A DNA stretch of 39,616 bases from a virus. Within the stretch, counting starts at the first letter, position 1; every line of letters begins with the position of its first letter. The DNA lies in the IMG/VR virus record IMGVR_UViG_3300046524_000373, positions 1 to 39,616 of that record; one strand, given 5' to 3'. The notes below the pieces were generated by a model. It searched no databases. It worked only from the letters and a program-made list of their open reading frames with translations, and was not told the origin of the DNA. This document shows, piece by piece, positions 6,592 through 14,022 of this stretch. Both the position numbers and the translations under genes were made by a program.

Positions 6592-6666
6592 ATGCAAACC
6601 ACCTCCCTTTATCGCGCTGCCAAGACACGGATGTCTTGGGTTGCTGCCTTTTCCACCACAGATTAG
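6592..6666 (+). CDS. Possible 24-aa leader peptide
   Basis: ATG 6592 follows AGGAGG (6577-6582) by 9 nt and opens a 24-codon frame reading QTTSLYRAAKTRMSWVAAF and ending at TAG 6664-6666. The strong ribosome site and position in an otherwise empty leader are the only support. Whether the peptide or its translation matters is unknown. Confidence 0.35.
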   Translation: MQTTSLYRAAKTRMSWVAAFSTTD

Positions 6667-6825
6667 GCAACTGTTGCGCCAGAGGTGAGCAACGGATTGT
6701 TCGCCTCGGCACGGTGCCGGTTTCGATCCCTAGATCTAGCCGGCGTTTGGGCCCTTTCAAGCCACGCGGCAAATGTAACACCACTGCATGTCGCGGGGCA
6801 CTGGCAACTTAGTAGGATTAATGCC

Positions 6826-7344
6826 ATGAGCCGAGTAGCTTTAAGCTGTGTTGATCGAGCGCAAAGGGAAGTACTGACGCTCGAATTAGCCCTGTATCAC
6901 GCCGCACGGGACTATCCCGGCGGTGCTGCAGCAATCGCCGCTACCACCGGTCGAAATGCCACCACGTTGCAGCACAAGTTGTCTCCTACCCATCCCTCTC
7001 ACACCGTCAATGTCCAGGAGTTCGGCGAGATCCTCGAACTGACCAAGGACCGCCGCATTCTCGATGCAGTGCATGGCCTTGTCGGTGACACGATCTGGCA
7101 GGAGTTGGCCGAGGCGTATACCAACGACATGCCTGAAACCCTCACCACGGGGATCGCGCAGTTCTTTCGGCAGGTTGCCGATCTGTCCGAGACCTGGGCC
7201 AAGCACATTGGCGACGGCAAGGTCGATGACGGCGAGCTGGCCGAGATTCGCCAGTTGGTATTTCGCGGTATCCAAGGGTTGTTGGGCATGTACAACCGCG
7301 CCCGCTACGTCAACCAGACGACTCGCGGGGTGGAACGTGGCTGA
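6826..7344 (+). CDS. Phage regulatory protein CII (CP76/YmfL-like)
   Basis: The 172-aa protein starts at ATG 6826 (SRVALSCVDRAQREVL) with a weak AGGA upstream; the in-frame GTG at 6685 would add 47 residues of unlikely sequence. HTH-like N terminus: ALYHAARDYPGGAAAIAATTG, then LSPTHPSHTVNVQEF with EILELTKDRRIL. This pattern is typical of the CP76-type CII family in Pseudomonas prophages, thought to be a transcription regulator of early genes. It lies between the Cro-like gene and the replication genes. Confidence 0.75.
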   Translation: MSRVALSCVDRAQREVLTLELALYHAARDYPGGAAAIAATTGRNATTLQHKLSPTHPSHTVNVQEFGEILELTKDRRILDAVHGLVGDTIWQELAEAYTNDMPETLTTGIAQFFRQVADLSETWAKHIGDGKVDDGELAEIRQLVFRGIQGLLGMYNRARYVNQTTRGVERG

Positions 7345-7564
7345 TATCGCTGACTTTGCAAATGATCTGGTGCAGGAACGAATCGATCAAGCCGTGGCTG
7401 CACGCCTGGCGCTGATGTCCAGCGCGGCACCGCACTCCCTGATGTTCTGTGATGAGTGTGACGAACGTATTCCTGAGGCGCGCCGCTTGGCACAACCCGG
7501 TTGCACGCTGTGCATTGGGTGCAAAACCGCTGATGATCTGAGGGCTTCCCATTATGCTCGATGA
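7337..7564 (+). CDS. TraR/DksA-type C4 zinc-finger protein
   Basis: A 75-aa protein starting at GTG 7337, overlapping the CII stop by 8 bp. The C-terminal half carries a four-cysteine zinc finger (FCDECDERIPEARR, then CTLCIGCKTADD), as in the short TraR/C1-type relatives of DksA. These bind the secondary channel of RNA polymerase and alter promoter use, mimicking DksA and ppGpp. The start is set by the overlap and by the absence of a better codon nearby. Confidence 0.8.
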   Translation: MADIADFANDLVQERIDQAVAARLALMSSAAPHSLMFCDECDERIPEARRLAQPGCTLCIGCKTADDLRASHYAR

Positions 7565-9770
7565 CGTGCTCAATCAATTTGCAGACTACGGTCTCGAACC
7601 CGCTCAACCTCTCGTATTCGGCAAACTCACCCGCTGCAAAACCACCCAAGATAAGGGCAAGGAAAAGAACGGCTGGTACGTCATCCACGAACACCGCACC
7701 GAAAAGAACGAGACGCTGATCTTCGGCAGTTTCGGTGACTGGCGCTCCGGCGAGACCCAGAAGATCAAGGTCAAGACCGGTCGTATGAGCCCAGAAGAGC
7801 GCGAAGTCATGCGCGCTCGCCAGGAGGACGCCAAGCGTAAGGCCGCCGAGATCGCGGCCAACGCGTCACGCCGAGCGGCCAGCCGTGCAGCCGGCCTATT
7901 CAAGCGTATGCCCGAAAAGGGTAAGAGCGCCTACCTAGATCGAAAGCAGATCGTCGGCTTCAAGGTTCGCTATGCACCCCGTACCGGCGCTTTTTTAGTG
8001 CCCATGTGCAACGTGCGCGACCAGATCGTCGGTCTGCAGGTGATCTTCCCCGCGAAGCAAGAGGACACCGGGCGGGACAAAGCGTATTGGCCCTACGGCA
8101 TGTCGAAGGAAGGCGCCTTCCACCTGATCGGCCCGCACCCTGAACCCGGAGAGCCAGTGCTGGTGTGTGAGGGCTACGCCACGGGCGCAAGCCTGCACAT
8201 GGCGACTTCGCTCACCGTCGCCATCGCCTTTGACGCGGGCAACTTGCTGCCGGTCTCCAAGGCCATGCGCGAGCGTTTCCCCGGCTGCCCGCTGATCATC
8301 TGTCGCGATGATGACTGGAAGACCAAACGCCCCAACGGCGATCCCTGGAACCCTGGCGAAGAGAAGGCCAACAACGCTGCGCTGGTTGTCGGCGGCCAGG
8401 TGGTTGCTCCGGTGTTCTCCGGCGAGCGCGAGATCAAATGGACCGACTTCAACGACCTGCATGTCGCCGAAGGTTTGGAGGCTGTCCGCCGCCAGGTGCT
8501 AGCGGTGGTCAAGCCTCCTGCAGCGGGTGGTTGGAAGGACCAGCTCGCCCACACCGAAAACGGCTCCCTGATCGCGCACATGCAAAACGTCGAGCTGATC
8601 CTGGGCAATGACGAGCGCTGGGCCGGGGTCATAGGCTACAGCGTGTTCAGCTCCAAGATCGTCAAGCTGCGATCAGCGCCCTTCGGCGGCGGTGCCGGTG
8701 ACTGGGCCGACATCGACGACATGCGGGTGATGAAGTGGCTCGCGCAGCAGTACAACCTGCGGGTCAAAGCCTCCCATGTGATCGAGGCGGTCAGCGTGGT
8801 TGCCCACGACCATGCCTTCCACCCGGTGCGCGAGTACCTGGAGAAGCTGGAATGGGACCGTGTGCCCCGTATCGAAACTTGGCTCACCGACGTGCTGGGC
8901 GTCAATGCCAGCGAGTACTCGGCCAAGGTTGGTAAGCGCTGGCTGATCTCTGCGGTCGCACGGGTCATGCGCCCAGGCTGCAAGGCCGACTCGGTGATGA
9001 TCCTCGAAGGCGGGCAGGGCGCTGGTAAGTCCACGGCCATGGGCGTCCTCGGCGGCGAGTGGTTCATGGATACGCCTTTTGCTCTCGGCGATAAGGACAG
9101 CTTCCAGGCGATTCGCGGCAAGTGGATCGTCGAGCTGGGCGAGCTGGACAGCTTCAACAAGGCTGAAAGCACCAAGGCCAAGCAGTTCTTTTCCGCGTCC
9201 ACCGACACCTACCGCGAGAGCTACGGCCGCAGAACGAATGACGTGCCACGCCAGTGTGTTTTCGTGGGCACCACCAACCAAGAGGAGTACCTCAAGGACG
9301 CCACGGGCAACCGCCGCTATTGGCCGGTGTTCTGCAACAAGGTCGATCTAGAGCAACTGCGCGAGGTCCGCGATCAGCTGTGGGCCGAGGCGTTGTTCTG
9401 CTTCGAGGCGGGCGACATCTGGTGGGTGAACAAGGACGAATCCAAGATGTTCGCCGAGGCCCAGGACGAGCGCTTCGTCGTCGACGAATGGGAAGGGCCG
9501 ATCCTGGCCTGGATGGAAGAGTCGCAGATTGGCGAGACGGCCACCGGCAACGAGATCCTGACCCAGGCGCTGAAGCTGGACTTCGGGCACTGGGGCAAAC
9601 CCGAGCAGATGCGTGTTGGCGCGATCATGCACCGGTTGGGTTGGCGCAAACGGCGCATGCCGGCATTGCCGAAAAGCGGGGTGCGGCCGTGGGCCTATGA
9701 AAAGCCAGCGGGCTGGGGGCGTGCGCCTGCGTTGCAGCAGTCGGTGATTGAGGAGCCGTGCTTTGATTAA
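7554..9770 (+). CDS. Toprim primase / VapE-family helicase, replication protein
   Basis: This 738-aa protein joins two modules. Residues about 150-320 form a Toprim-like domain (VLVCEGYATGASLHMA near 200, then LIICRDDD). The C-terminal half is a virulence-associated-E type P-loop ATPase with Walker A GGQGAGKS near residue 486, a Walker B-like stretch KWIVELGELDSF and a sensor region VGTTNQEEYLKD with GNRRYWPV. It should prime and unwind phage DNA at the origin. The ATG overlaps the zinc-finger gene by 11 bp. The adjacent iterated TGTCC region (10.15-10.42 kb) is a candidate origin. Confidence 0.85.
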   Translation: MLDDVLNQFADYGLEPAQPLVFGKLTRCKTTQDKGKEKNGWYVIHEHRTEKNETLIFGSFGDWRSGETQKIKVKTGRMSPEEREVMRARQEDAKRKAAEIAANASRRAASRAAGLFKRMPEKGKSAYLDRKQIVGFKVRYAPRTGAFLVPMCNVRDQIVGLQVIFPAKQEDTGRDKAYWPYGMSKEGAFHLIGPHPEPGEPVLVCEGYATGASLHMATSLTVAIAFDAGNLLPVSKAMRERFPGCPLIICRDDDWKTKRPNGDPWNPGEEKANNAALVVGGQVVAPVFSGEREIKWTDFNDLHVAEGLEAVRRQVLAVVKPPAAGGWKDQLAHTENGSLIAHMQNVELILGNDERWAGVIGYSVFSSKIVKLRSAPFGGGAGDWADIDDMRVMKWLAQQYNLRVKASHVIEAVSVVAHDHAFHPVREYLEKLEWDRVPRIETWLTDVLGVNASEYSAKVGKRWLISAVARVMRPGCKADSVMILEGGQGAGKSTAMGVLGGEWFMDTPFALGDKDSFQAIRGKWIVELGELDSFNKAESTKAKQFFSASTDTYRESYGRRTNDVPRQCVFVGTTNQEEYLKDATGNRRYWPVFCNKVDLEQLREVRDQLWAEALFCFEAGDIWWVNKDESKMFAEAQDERFVVDEWEGPILAWMEESQIGETATGNEILTQALKLDFGHWGKPEQMRVGAIMHRLGWRKRRMPALPKSGVRPWAYEKPAGWGRAPALQQSVIEEPCFD

Positions 9771-10128
9771 GCGAATCGACGAGATGCTCAAACTATGGGC
9801 GCAGGATCTGCATTCGCCTGTGTCGGAACACACAGGCGGGCCGAGTGGCGGCAACATGATCGCCATGTTGATGGAATGCAAAGGGGAGTTGATACGCGGC
9901 ACGCGGGGTAGTCGGGTGCTGTTGGATGAATCAGCGGACATCGAGCTGATCGTCAAAAAGCACCTTCCGCCCCGGCTTGCCCTGGTCGTGTGGGAGCACT
10001 ACTGCAACCACGAAAGCTTCCTCTCGCAGAAGCTGTTGCACTGCGCCTGCAGTTCGAGGACCTATTACATGCGGTTGCATGACGCGCATGTGTTCATCCA
10101 GGGGATGCTGATGGGGAAAGCTGCATGA
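9763..10128 (+). CDS. Antiterminator Q-like protein
   Basis: The 121-aa frame starts at TTG 9763, with AGGAG (9751-9755) 7 nt upstream, overlapping the replication gene stop. The start (IDEMLKLWAQDL) and the C-terminal half (LPPRLALVVWEHYCN, then CSSRTYYMRLHDAHVFI) resemble phage Q antiterminators, which end with a sigma-region-4-like helix pair. The location fits: the last gene before a leader with a promoter-like array and a terminator (10611-10635) ahead of the late genes. The family call is by eye only, so moderate. Confidence 0.55.
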   Translation: MIKRIDEMLKLWAQDLHSPVSEHTGGPSGGNMIAMLMECKGELIRGTRGSRVLLDESADIELIVKKHLPPRLALVVWEHYCNHESFLSQKLLHCACSSRTYYMRLHDAHVFIQGMLMGKAA

Positions 10129-10151
10129 CCCTCTGCGTCACACCGTGTGCC

Positions 10152-10420
10152 ACTGTCCTACTGTCCCACCTTGTCCGACTCGTATTTAGCGCAGTTGGAC
10201 AGGTGCAGGCCGCGCCGTTACAGGGCTGTCCTACTTCCAACCTTCACCCGCCCCACGCACACATGAGCATAGCGGGGACGTAGTCGCGCCCATGGCGCGC
10301 ACGCGTGCTTTTAGCTTTCTCTCTATACACAAGAGAAAAGTAAAAAAGGTAGGACAGTAGGGCAGAGCCCCGAATTCAGGGACCTGTAGCTGTCCTGCTT
10401 CGATTCAGAATAGTGGGACA
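10152..10420. repeat. TGTCC repeat cluster with 18-bp inverted repeat (candidate origin)
   Basis: TGTCC occurs at 10154, 10162, 10172, 10227 and 10391, and its complement GGACA at 10197, 10352 and 10416: eight copies in about 270 bp. CTGTCCTACTGTCCCACC (10153-10170) is matched by an inverted copy at 10348-10365 with 16 of 18 bases identical. An A-rich stretch with a TTTCTCT/AGAGAAA stem lies between. Iterons downstream of a replication protein suggest an origin or partition site; this is inference. Confidence 0.5.
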
Positions 10421-10451
10421 GGCAAGACAGGGCACCAGAAGCTATAGCCGA

Positions 10452-10513
10452 TTGAGTGCGTTGTACCTGTGTTACACCTGCGTCATACCTGTATTGCACC
10501 CGTATTGCGCTAT
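10452..10513 (+). promoter_or_regulatory. P-box-like 11-bp array ahead of late genes
   Basis: Five units start exactly 11 bp apart at 10461, 10472, 10483, 10494 and 10505: TTGTACCTG, TTACACCTG, TCATACCTG, TTGCACCCG and TTGCGCTAT; ATTGAGTGCG precedes them. Pyocin P-boxes, bound by PrtN, are tandem ATTG-containing repeats spaced about a helical turn apart, and the window encodes two PrtN-like proteins. The array is therefore likely the PrtN target of the late promoter. TAAAAT near 10541 could serve as -10. Confidence 0.55.
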
Positions 10514-10610
10514 GGCATTAAAACCTGCTTGCTGCCAGTAAAATCCACCTGTAAAAAGTACCCATCTTCGATAGGTGCGACCGCAAGCAGCGGGACACAC
10601 CACCACACTG

Positions 10611-10635
10611 AACCCGGCCATTGCGCCGGGTTTTT
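10611..10635 (+). terminator. Intrinsic terminator before the holin
   Basis: AACCCGGC (10611-10618) pairs with GCCGGGTT (10625-10632) around a 6-nt loop, followed by a T run. It lies between the P-box-like array and the holin ATG at 10655. Late transcripts starting at the array would meet it first, as in Q-controlled late operons, unless antitermination lets them through. Confidence 0.75.
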
Positions 10636-10654
10636 GCGTTTACGGGGTAGGGCG

Positions 10655-10999
10655 ATGACGAACGAGCAGCAAGCGCTTATTGATATGCCGATCTGGATGG
10701 TGATCGTACTGTCCCTGGTCGGCGGCATATCCGGCGAGGCATGGCGAGCCGACAAAGCGGGGGTAAGCGGCTGGTCTTTGATTCGCCGCTTGCTCCTTCG
10801 GTCCGGGGCCTGCGTGGTCTGCGGCCTTTCCACCATGATGTTGCTGCACGCTTCGGGCATGTCGGTCCTGGCGGCAGGGAGCATCGGATGCCTCACCGCG
10901 ATGGCCGGCGCCGATGTCGCCATCGGGCTGTATGAACGCTGGGCCGCCAAGCGGTTGGGCGTGTGCGATGTGCCGCCCTCGGGTAGCGGTCAGGCATGA
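10655..10999 (+). CDS. Putative holin
   Basis: The 114-aa protein has about three hydrophobic helices: MPIWMVIVLSLVGGI near 10-25, RSGACVVCGLSTMMLLHA near 48-66 and VLAAGSIGCLTAMAG near 71-86. A charged tail follows (ERWAAKRLG). Size, topology and position before the terminase fit a phage holin, which would permeabilise the inner membrane at lysis. The ATG at 10655 follows a weak GGGGTAGGG site; a longer frame upstream would cross the terminator and is rejected. Confidence 0.65.
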   Translation: MTNEQQALIDMPIWMVIVLSLVGGISGEAWRADKAGVSGWSLIRRLLLRSGACVVCGLSTMMLLHASGMSVLAAGSIGCLTAMAGADVAIGLYERWAAKRLGVCDVPPSGSGQA

Positions 11000-11148
11000 T
11001 GCGCTGGAGGCCACGGAATACGTAGCCTGTAGCGGGATTCGTCAAAATGGCGCACCGAAAGTCGCCGGGGACCCTGGCGGCATTCGAGGGACACGGGGCA
11101 TGAAACCCGCGGGAAAGCGTTAGCGGCAGGGCTGCCAGCTTACTGAAA

Positions 11149-11194
11149 TTCAATCCATTGAAATTGAAAGGTTTCCATTGAAAAGCCGTTGAAA
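11149..11194. repeat. TTGAAA cluster before the terminase (possible cos element)
   Basis: TTGAAA occurs at 11158, 11164, 11178 and 11189, and TTCAAT-CC-ATTGAA forms a palindrome at 11149-11162. The cluster lies in the 205-bp gap between holin and small terminase; apart from a short G/C-rich stretch nothing else is visible there. Lambda-type terminases bind repeats near cos next to Nu1, so this may be a terminase or IHF recognition region. Confidence 0.35.
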
Positions 11195-11204
11195 AGGAGG
11201 GCTT

Positions 11205-11810
11205 ATGACGGATCCACTGTTCCTGTCTAAAAGCGCTTTCGCGGTTCGCATCGGCAGGACGCCGAGCTACATCACCTGGCTGAAAGACAACAACCGCCTG
11301 GTGCTTTCGCCGGATGGCAAGAAGGTTGACGTGCTGGCAACCGAATCGCTGATCCTTGAAACCGCCGACCCCAGCAAGGCCGCTGTCGCAGCTCGACACC
11401 AACAAGACCGGCTCCAGCGTGACGTTTACAGCCAACTGTCCCCAATGGTCGAGCCGACTAACACGGCTGCGCCGCCGCAGCCTGCTGGCGCGAAGAGCGG
11501 GCAACCTGACTTCCAGAAAGCCCGCGCACACCGTGAGTACTATCTGGCCCAGTTGGCCGAGGCCGAATTTCACAAGGTGCAGGGCTCGCTGGTGGATATG
11601 AAGGCGGTCACCACCGGGGCCTACAACGCCGGACGCATGCTGCGCGATCAACTGCTCAGCATGCCCCCGCAACTGGCCCCTGAACTGGCCGCAATGACTG
11701 ACCCTTGGGAAATTGAACAGCACCTGACCAAGGCGCTACGGCTGTCTCTGGAAGAGGCCGAGCGCATGTCTTCGGCCGACCTTGAACGCGATCTGATCAC
11801 TACGAGTTAA
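11205..11810 (+). CDS. Terminase small subunit (Nu1-like)
   Basis: The 201-aa protein starts with a winged-HTH-like segment (LSKSAFAVRIGRTPSYITWLKDN, given here by its key residues SKSAFA and PSYITWL) and the VLATESLI stretch seen in phage DNA-packaging proteins of the Nu1 type. A central linker rich in Pro and Ala leads to a helical C-terminal half (AHREYYLAQLAEAEFHK). It would recognise the packaging site and recruit the large subunit. AAGGAGG lies 4 nt before the ATG. Confidence 0.75.
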   Translation: MTDPLFLSKSAFAVRIGRTPSYITWLKDNNRLVLSPDGKKVDVLATESLILETADPSKAAVAARHQQDRLQRDVYSQLSPMVEPTNTAAPPQPAGAKSGQPDFQKARAHREYYLAQLAEAEFHKVQGSLVDMKAVTTGAYNAGRMLRDQLLSMPPQLAPELAAMTDPWEIEQHLTKALRLSLEEAERMSSADLERDLITTS

Positions 11811-11813
11811 CTC

Positions 11814-13814
11814 ATGCAAACGGAAAAACCTGACGGCGCTGAGGTGTACCGTGAGGCGTATTTCCGTGGGCTGCGTCCAGACCCCAGCCTCTGGGTGGAC
11901 GAGTGGGCCGACGAGTACATGCGCATCCCGCGTGATACCGGCGCCGCCGAGCCAGGGAAATATCGCACTGTTCGAACGCCCTACGCGCGCGAGCCGATGC
12001 GATGCCTGTCACCGGCTCACCCGTGCAAGCGCGTAGTGACCATGGTCGCCTCGCAACTGATGAAAACCCAGATCGCCTTGAACTGGATCGGTGCGCTGAT
12101 CCACATGGTGCCGTCGAACATCCTCACGCTGCTGCCCAGCCTAGGCCTGGCAAAGCGGGTGTCGTCGCGGATCGGCAAGACCATCAAGGCCACCCCGGTG
12201 CTGCGCGAACGTGTGGCGGCGAGCCGCTCGCGGGACTCGCGCAACACCATGGACACCAAGGAGTTCGAAGGCGGCTCGCTGTACGTCACCACCGCCGGCT
12301 CTGCGGCCAACTTGGCCGAGCTGTCGGCGCGCTACGTGTACGGCGATGAGATTGACCGTTGGGAAGTCGACGTAGGCGAAGAGGGCGACCCCATCGAGCT
12401 GGCGGAAACGCGGGGTAGTACCTTCGGCCGCAATGCCAAGTTCTACTTCTCCAGTTCGCCGACGATCAAGGGCGCCTCGCGCATCGACGATCTGTTCGAG
12501 GGTAGCGACCAGCGTTACTACTACGTGCCGTGCCCGACCTGCGGGCACATGCAAACCCTGGAGTGGGAACGACTGCATTACTCCCAGGACTTCAGCGTCG
12601 TGCATTACGAGTGCGCCGGGCCTGACTGCGACGTGCTGATCGAGGAACACCAAAAGGGCGATATGCTCGCCCGTGGCGAGTGGCGTGCCCATGCCAAAGG
12701 CGATGGCGAGACGGTCGGCTTCCACCTCAACGCGCTGTATTCACCGCTGGGTTGGACGGGCTGGAAGTCGCTGGCGAAGCAATTCGAGAAGGCGAAAAAG
12801 GCCCAAGCCAAAGGCGACCTTGAACCCATGCAGGTGTTCTACAACACCCGTCTGGCTAAGGTGTGGGACAGCGCGCAAGAGCAGACCAAGGCATCGGTAC
12901 TGATCGAGCGGGCACGCCGGGAAGGGTTCTCCCTCGGTGCAATGCCCGCCGCCGTGATGATGATCACGGGCGCCGTCGACGTACAGGCCGACCGTCTGGA
13001 GTTCATGGCAATGGGCTGGGGTGTCGGCATGGAACGCTGGGTCATTGACCACCGGGTGATCGCGGGCGACCCGTCGGACGAGCGCACCTGGGCGGTGCTG
13101 GATGAACTGCTGAAAGAGCGGTACCGGCATCCCTGCGGCGTCGGCCTGGGCATTCTCGCGGTCGCCGTCGACTCCGGCGGTCACCACACCGACGAGGTCT
13201 ACCAGTTCTGCCGCGTGCGGCGCTGGCGCAACATCTTCGCCATCAAGGGCGCGAGCAAACCCGGTAAGCCGGTGATCGCTCAGCGGCCGTCCATGGTTGA
13301 TGTGACCTGGAAGGGCCAGACCGAACGCGGCGGCGCCGAGCTGTGGTTTGTCGGTACCGACACCGCAAAAGACTGGATCTACAACCGTTACCCGTTCGAG
13401 TCCGGCCCAGGTGCGCTGCACTTTGCCAACGACCTGCCGGACGAGTTCTTTGCCCAGTGCGTGGCCGAGCGCAAGGTCGCCAAGTACGTGCGGGGCCACA
13501 AGCGTATCGAGTGGATCAAGGGCAAGGCCGAGCGCAACGAAGCCCTCGACCTGATGGTGTATTGCCTGGCGATGGCGCATTACCTCGGCATCAACCGGTA
13601 TCAGGAACACGACTGGGACCGGGTACGGAACTCACTGGCACAGGCCGGTTTGTTCGATGAAAAGGTGGTCGCTGCTGAGCGTGTAACGGTTGCGCCACAG
13701 GCTACCGCGACACCGCAAGTGGCGCCGCAACCCGTTGCCCCGGTCGCCCAACCGCGACCCGCTGCACCCCCACAACGCCGCAGCTCCACCAGCGGTTACC
13801 TGAAGAGACGCTGA
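11814..13814 (+). CDS. Terminase large subunit, GpA family
   Basis: The 666-aa length and order match lambda GpA. An N-terminal ATPase carries a Walker A-like stretch (VVTMVASQLMKTQIALNW near residue 70) and an acidic YVYGDEIDRWE motif near 175. A zinc-ribbon-like segment follows (CPTCGH, then CAGPDC near 240-265). The C-terminal nuclease region contains VAVDSGGHHTDEV. A Pro/Ala-rich tail ends the protein. It cuts concatemers and powers DNA packaging at the portal. It begins 3 bp after the small subunit stop. Confidence 0.9.
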   Translation: MQTEKPDGAEVYREAYFRGLRPDPSLWVDEWADEYMRIPRDTGAAEPGKYRTVRTPYAREPMRCLSPAHPCKRVVTMVASQLMKTQIALNWIGALIHMVPSNILTLLPSLGLAKRVSSRIGKTIKATPVLRERVAASRSRDSRNTMDTKEFEGGSLYVTTAGSAANLAELSARYVYGDEIDRWEVDVGEEGDPIELAETRGSTFGRNAKFYFSSSPTIKGASRIDDLFEGSDQRYYYVPCPTCGHMQTLEWERLHYSQDFSVVHYECAGPDCDVLIEEHQKGDMLARGEWRAHAKGDGETVGFHLNALYSPLGWTGWKSLAKQFEKAKKAQAKGDLEPMQVFYNTRLAKVWDSAQEQTKASVLIERARREGFSLGAMPAAVMMITGAVDVQADRLEFMAMGWGVGMERWVIDHRVIAGDPSDERTWAVLDELLKERYRHPCGVGLGILAVAVDSGGHHTDEVYQFCRVRRWRNIFAIKGASKPGKPVIAQRPSMVDVTWKGQTERGGAELWFVGTDTAKDWIYNRYPFESGPGALHFANDLPDEFFAQCVAERKVAKYVRGHKRIEWIKGKAERNEALDLMVYCLAMAHYLGINRYQEHDWDRVRNSLAQAGLFDEKVVAAERVTVAPQATATPQVAPQPVAPVAQPRPAAPPQRRSSTSGYLKRR

Positions 13815-13815
13815 T

Positions 13816-14022
13816 ATGTCGTTTACTCCGAAGCACCTCGAAGCCATCGAGCGCGCCATCGCACGCGGTGAAAAGACCGTGCGCTATAGCGACCGCACGG
13901 TGGAATACCGCTCCATCGACGAACTGCTCAAGGCCCGCGACGAGATCCGCACTTCGCTGACCAACGCCATCGGGCCGCGCTCTCGCGTAGTCCGGCTCAC
14001 CCACGGAGGCAAAGGACTCTAA
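13816..14022 (+). CDS. gpW-like head-tail joining protein
   Basis: A 68-aa protein, close to the usual length of lambda gpW: AIERAIARGEKTVRYSDRTVEYRS then IDELLKARDEIR. The beta hairpin of RYSDRTVEYRS between two helices is the typical gpW fold. It would plug the portal after packaging. The stop overlaps the portal ATG by one base (TAATG). Confidence 0.85.
   Translation: MSFTPKHLEAIERAIARGEKTVRYSDRTVEYRSIDELLKARDEIRTSLTNAIGPRSRVVRLTHGGKGL

Noticed and set aside
6700-6760. Possible tRNA 3' half (GGTTTCGATCCC)
   Set aside because: No matching acceptor, D or anticodon arm can be folded around it.
8673-9281. Long minus-strand frame inside the replication gene
   Set aside because: It is the high-GC antisense shadow of the Toprim/VapE gene, with no ribosome site or recognisable motif.
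10469-10654. Upstream extension of the holin frame
   Set aside because: It would read through the P-box-like array and the intrinsic terminator, and the added residues are not membrane-like. ATG 10655 is the better start.
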